A stretch of DNA of 64,000 nucleotides from Leptospiraceae bacterium (lineage in GTDB: Bacteria > Spirochaetota > Leptospiria > Leptospirales > Leptospiraceae). A program made the position numbers and the translations under genes. The DNA lies in the NCBI GenBank assembly GCA_016711485.1, contig JADJSX010000024.1, positions 62,001 to 126,000 on the forward strand, written 5' to 3'. The notes below the pieces were generated by a model that searched no databases, was not told the origin of the DNA, and worked only from the letters and a program-made list of their open reading frames with translations. Shown one piece after another: positions 61,517 to 64,000 of this stretch. Numbering within the stretch: the stretch's first letter is position 1; each line of letters opens with the position of its first letter.

Positions 61517-62710
61517 TTAGTCATATGTAATTGTAATTGGTAGTAACTTCTTTTGTTTAGCCCAAACTTTCCATTCACTCGCAGTTGTAAAACTTTCTCG
61601 GGTCTCTTTTTGTAAAAATGGAATGAGTTCTTTTTGAATAGAATAGAACCTATCTTTTTTTTGTTTTTCTTGTAATCCTTTAAAAATTCCATGGATTCCG
61701 AAAGTAAAAAGATTAGCGAGTGCATCTCCAGAATGATACTGTGTTTGTGTTTGATATTCTTCCTGTAAAAATAGAATTATATAGGCGAATTTTTTAGTGC
61801 CTGTAAAATTCTTTAGTTGGAGTATTGCTTCGGTTCGTATTAACTGCGTTTTTCCTGTTATACTCAGTTTGCTTACTTCTTGAAAAATTTCATCATCTAT
61901 CAGTTTGTCAAAAACAGAAAATACAATAGGAAGTAAACGCTGATTATCCTCTCTTAAAAAACGAAGATAGGTCGACTTTTTGTCAATTTGATTTCCCCAT
62001 TTTTGTACCGCCATACAAGCATTAGCCAACTCTTCTAAAGAAGAATTCGGATTAGCCAAAATTTCTTTAAACATAGTATAGTCAGAGTCCTTTCCATTTT
62101 CCAGAATCCATTGAATAGACATTTTCCTTAGTTCTTTATCATCTTTATAACCACGAAAAAAAGAGTCGTCTGGTTTTTTGGAATGTTTCATCAGTGCTTT
62201 GAATGCAAGTAATCTGTCGGGAGACTTTTGATCTTCAATAATTTTCTGTAAAAAAATAGCAGTATCCGCATCTTCTGTTAACGGATAAAGGTCAAATAAT
62301 TCTACTTTGTTTGCAGACAAAATTTCTTTTTTGTAAATGGAAATTAAATATTTCGAGTAACGGTTTGGTTTATTTTGAATTAAATTTTTGACTGCGGTTC
62401 TAGTCATATGATCTTCAATAAATAAATCACAAATAACTTTATCCAATTTAGGATTATTGCATTCGCCGACTAAATAGATTCCAGCTTCTCTATTCCAATA
62501 ATTGGAATCTTTTAAAAGTTTATCGATATACATTCCATCTTTGCATTCATTTTTCTTTAATAATTGTTTTCCTATTTCAATTTTATCGTCTGTAAATGTT
62601 GCTTTTAAAATGGATTGGTATATTTTTTCCGATTCCGAATTTTGCGAAAATAAACTTGCAGTCGTAAACAGAAAAACTAAAAAGAATGGAATTGTCACAT
62701 ATTTTATCAT
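61517..62710 (-). CDS. HEAT-like repeat exported protein
   Basis: This 397-residue protein has signal peptide MIKYVTIPFFLVFLFTTASLFSQ. The mature part is a chain of helical pairs (about 35-330, for example IDKLLKDSNYWNREAGIYLVG and LLAFKALMKHSKKPDDSF), a HEAT/ARM-like solenoid, with a final region HSGDALANLFTFGIHG (about 320-335). It likely lies in the periplasm and binds proteins. The family is unknown. Its ATG directly follows the end of an R1 repeat, and the ribosome site (AAGGTGAG) lies in the repeat itself. The 214 bp before DUF6249 hold no gene. Confidence 0.8.
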   Translation of the reverse strand: MIKYVTIPFFLVFLFTTASLFSQNSESEKIYQSILKATFTDDKIEIGKQLLKKNECKDGMYIDKLLKDSNYWNREAGIYLVGECNNPKLDKVICDLFIEDHMTRTAVKNLIQNKPNRYSKYLISIYKKEILSANKVELFDLYPLTEDADTAIFLQKIIEDQKSPDRLLAFKALMKHSKKPDDSFFRGYKDDKELRKMSIQWILENGKDSDYTMFKEILANPNSSLEELANACMAVQKWGNQIDKKSTYLRFLREDNQRLLPIVFSVFDKLIDDEIFQEVSKLSITGKTQLIRTEAILQLKNFTGTKKFAYIILFLQEEYQTQTQYHSGDALANLFTFGIHGIFKGLQEKQKKDRFYSIQKELIPFLQKETRESFTTASEWKVWAKQKKLLPITITYD

Positions 62711-62878
62711 TTATTAACTCACCTTACGCAAGGTGAGCCCAACGTTCAAGTGATGTTTGCACCTAGCGGTGGGCTTGCTGCCGCAGGCTATTGAATTTAT
62801 TAATTCATTAACATTCTCTAATATTCTCAAAATCATCTTTGGCTCCTTAAATTATCAATTTTGCGTAAGGTCAGTTAT
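62711..62878 (-). repeat. R1 repeat, copy e
   Basis: Minus-strand reading ends GCGTAAGGTGAGTTAATAA directly at the ATG of the HEAT gene. The inside is nearly identical to copy a at 39703, in the opposite direction. Confidence 0.8.
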
Positions 62879-63046
62879 TAACTCACCTTACGCAAGGTGA
62901 GCCCAACGTTCAAGTGATGTTTGCACCTAGCGGTGGGCTCGCCGCCGTGGGCTATTGATATTATTAATTCATTAGCAGTTTCTAATATTCTCAAGATTTT
63001 CCTTCTTTCCATAAATTACCAATTTTGCGTAAGGTGAGTTATTAAA
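62876..63046 (-). repeat. R1 repeat, copy f
   Basis: Tandem with copy e; starts at GCGTAAGGTGAGTTATTAAA near 63027-63046 and matches the left half of copy b at 39873 (TATGGAAAGAAGGAA, ATATTAGAAACTGCTAATGA). Confidence 0.75.
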
Positions 63047-63069
63047 CTCCTTAACTTATTTTGGAATTT

Positions 63070-63831
63070 CTATAGACGATTTTTTGCTCGTTCTTTGTAT
63101 TCTTCAAATGGAAAAAGAGGAACTTCAGCAGCTCCAGGCTCACCCGAATCGGAGTATTCAAATGGATCGTCAATGTCTTGGATGAGACGATACATATATA
63201 CATAAATGAGTGTTACGAATCCAATTAAAATATATTCAGCGAGGACTGTTTTGAATTTTGAAATCAAAAGTAACACAATGATTGCGAAAATCAAAGTTTC
63301 AAGAAGAGCATATCCAGTAGCCAAAAAACTAGTTCTAGAAATAACGCTAATTCGACTTATGATTTTGCGAAGTGCATTTAATTCTCCCAGCATTCGAGTA
63401 GCATAACTAGTACCACCTGCTTCTTCCATTTTAAATATGACACTTTGGAGTTTCGAAATTGAGATAAAGATTTGTTCGTAAGAAATTTTTTTATAAAACC
63501 AATTCGATATATCCATAGTGACTTCGAACAAGGAAAGTTTCATTGTTTTTGAATCAAGTGTGGATTTACTGACTGCAGCCGTTACAATCGTTTCTTCGAT
63601 CGCTTCTAAAGTGCAAGCAAGTTCGGCCGGCAATTTTTCACTTTCTTTAAAATCAGCCATAGTTCCAGCCAACATAAATCCAACTAAAAAAATCCCCCCC
63701 GTTAAAACAAGTCCCACATCGGCAAACTCAATAACCCCTTCAAATCCTAATACGTTGTTTATCACATAATTTAATCCAATTACTCCAACCATATATGGAA
63801 TGCTTGATACCATTAACTTCCATTTAATCAT
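63070..63831 (-). CDS. Bestrophin-like four-helix membrane protein
   Basis: This 253-residue protein has membrane helices near 12-32, 38-58, 170-190 and 195-215, with a large cytoplasmic helical loop between. LVGFMLAGTMADFKESEKLPAELACTL (shown in part as GTMADFKESEKLPAELA) resembles the start of bestrophin-like and DUF4239 anion-channel proteins. The end is acidic (DPFEYSDSGEPGAAEVPLF). I chose ATG 63831 because GAGGG is just upstream; an in-frame ATG at 63891 would add 20 residues with no ribosome site. Transport function is not shown. The final 109 bp of the window hold no gene I can support. Confidence 0.65.
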   Translation of the reverse strand: MIKWKLMVSSIPYMVGVIGLNYVINNVLGFEGVIEFADVGLVLTGGIFLVGFMLAGTMADFKESEKLPAELACTLEAIEETIVTAAVSKSTLDSKTMKLSLFEVTMDISNWFYKKISYEQIFISISKLQSVIFKMEEAGGTSYATRMLGELNALRKIISRISVISRTSFLATGYALLETLIFAIIVLLLISKFKTVLAEYILIGFVTLIYVYMYRLIQDIDDPFEYSDSGEPGAAEVPLFPFEEYKERAKNRL

Positions 63832-64000
63832 TTTTACCCTCATTTGGCGTTTGACTTTGGGAATTATAGAGAATGCTATTTTTCTCGTCAATTGTAAAAT
63901 TCATTTGGGTTAGAAACTTAGAAAAATGAATTCCTTTTTTTTATTTTCACTTGATTAATAATCGCTTACGATTTCCAATTTTGTAAACTTGTTCCATCTT

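Overview
The window is about 64 kb of AT-rich DNA (roughly one third G+C) from a spirochaete of the family Leptospiraceae, probably an environmental Leptospira-like lineage. Support comes from lineage-typical proteins: a DUF1564 protein, two BIG2/LruC-domain surface proteins, an exoprotein/lipoprotein pair resembling Leptospira LIC13354/LIC13355, LL-diaminopimelate aminotransferase (DapL), and many short-lipobox lipoproteins. I cannot assign a species. There is one tRNA (Leu, CAG). I saw no rRNA, CRISPR array, prophage or intact transposase.

Layout. 0-8 kb: mazG (cut by the left edge), a DUF6580 membrane protein, an adenylate cyclase, the pyrB-DUF2203-dapL operon, and a glycosyltransferase with sthA. 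8-16 kb: an FHA protein, tRNA-Leu, a membrane SpoIIE-type phosphatase, a small gene behind a Fur-like box, purT, then a compact cobalamin riboswitch in front of two lipoprotein genes and a DUF5522 gene. 16-22.4 kb: a long-chain acyl-CoA ligase, an orphan ParA with a basic partner, RlpA, a small lipoprotein, a TPM protein and a TerB-like protein. 22.4-32 kb: two giant BIG2/LruC lipoproteins. 32.7-36 kb: ftsQ-ftsA-ftsZ.

36-40 kb is the least conventional block. A membrane histidine kinase, a response regulator, a PIN-domain ribonuclease and (45 bp further on) a small cGAS/OAS-like nucleotidyltransferase lie in one direction, with overlapping starts and stops for the first three. This is the best candidate for an undescribed system. 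40-43.6 kb: a CueR-controlled copper-efflux operon (small exported protein, copZ, copA). 43.7-48 kb: a polyferredoxin, a STAS protein, galK, pgi and a thioesterase. 48.5-52.2 kb: a hybrid histidine kinase, a response regulator/kinase, and a graveyard of GAF, cyclase and receiver fragments. 52.4-54.6 kb: a small exported protein behind a sigma-54 promoter and a sigma-54 activator. 55-63.9 kb: tatA-tatC, a metzincin-like lipoprotein, srkA, holB, small membrane proteins, an ECF sigma factor, a HEAT-like protein and a bestrophin-like membrane protein.

The intergenic DNA carries several miniature repeat families. R1 (about 170-200 bp, ends resembling GCGTAAGGTGAGTTA) has at least seven copies. Two tandem pairs, in opposite orientation, bracket 39.7-63.0 kb. 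A second MITE-like element is inserted in one R1 copy with a probable target duplication. A third, R2, is a 47-bp palindromic element.
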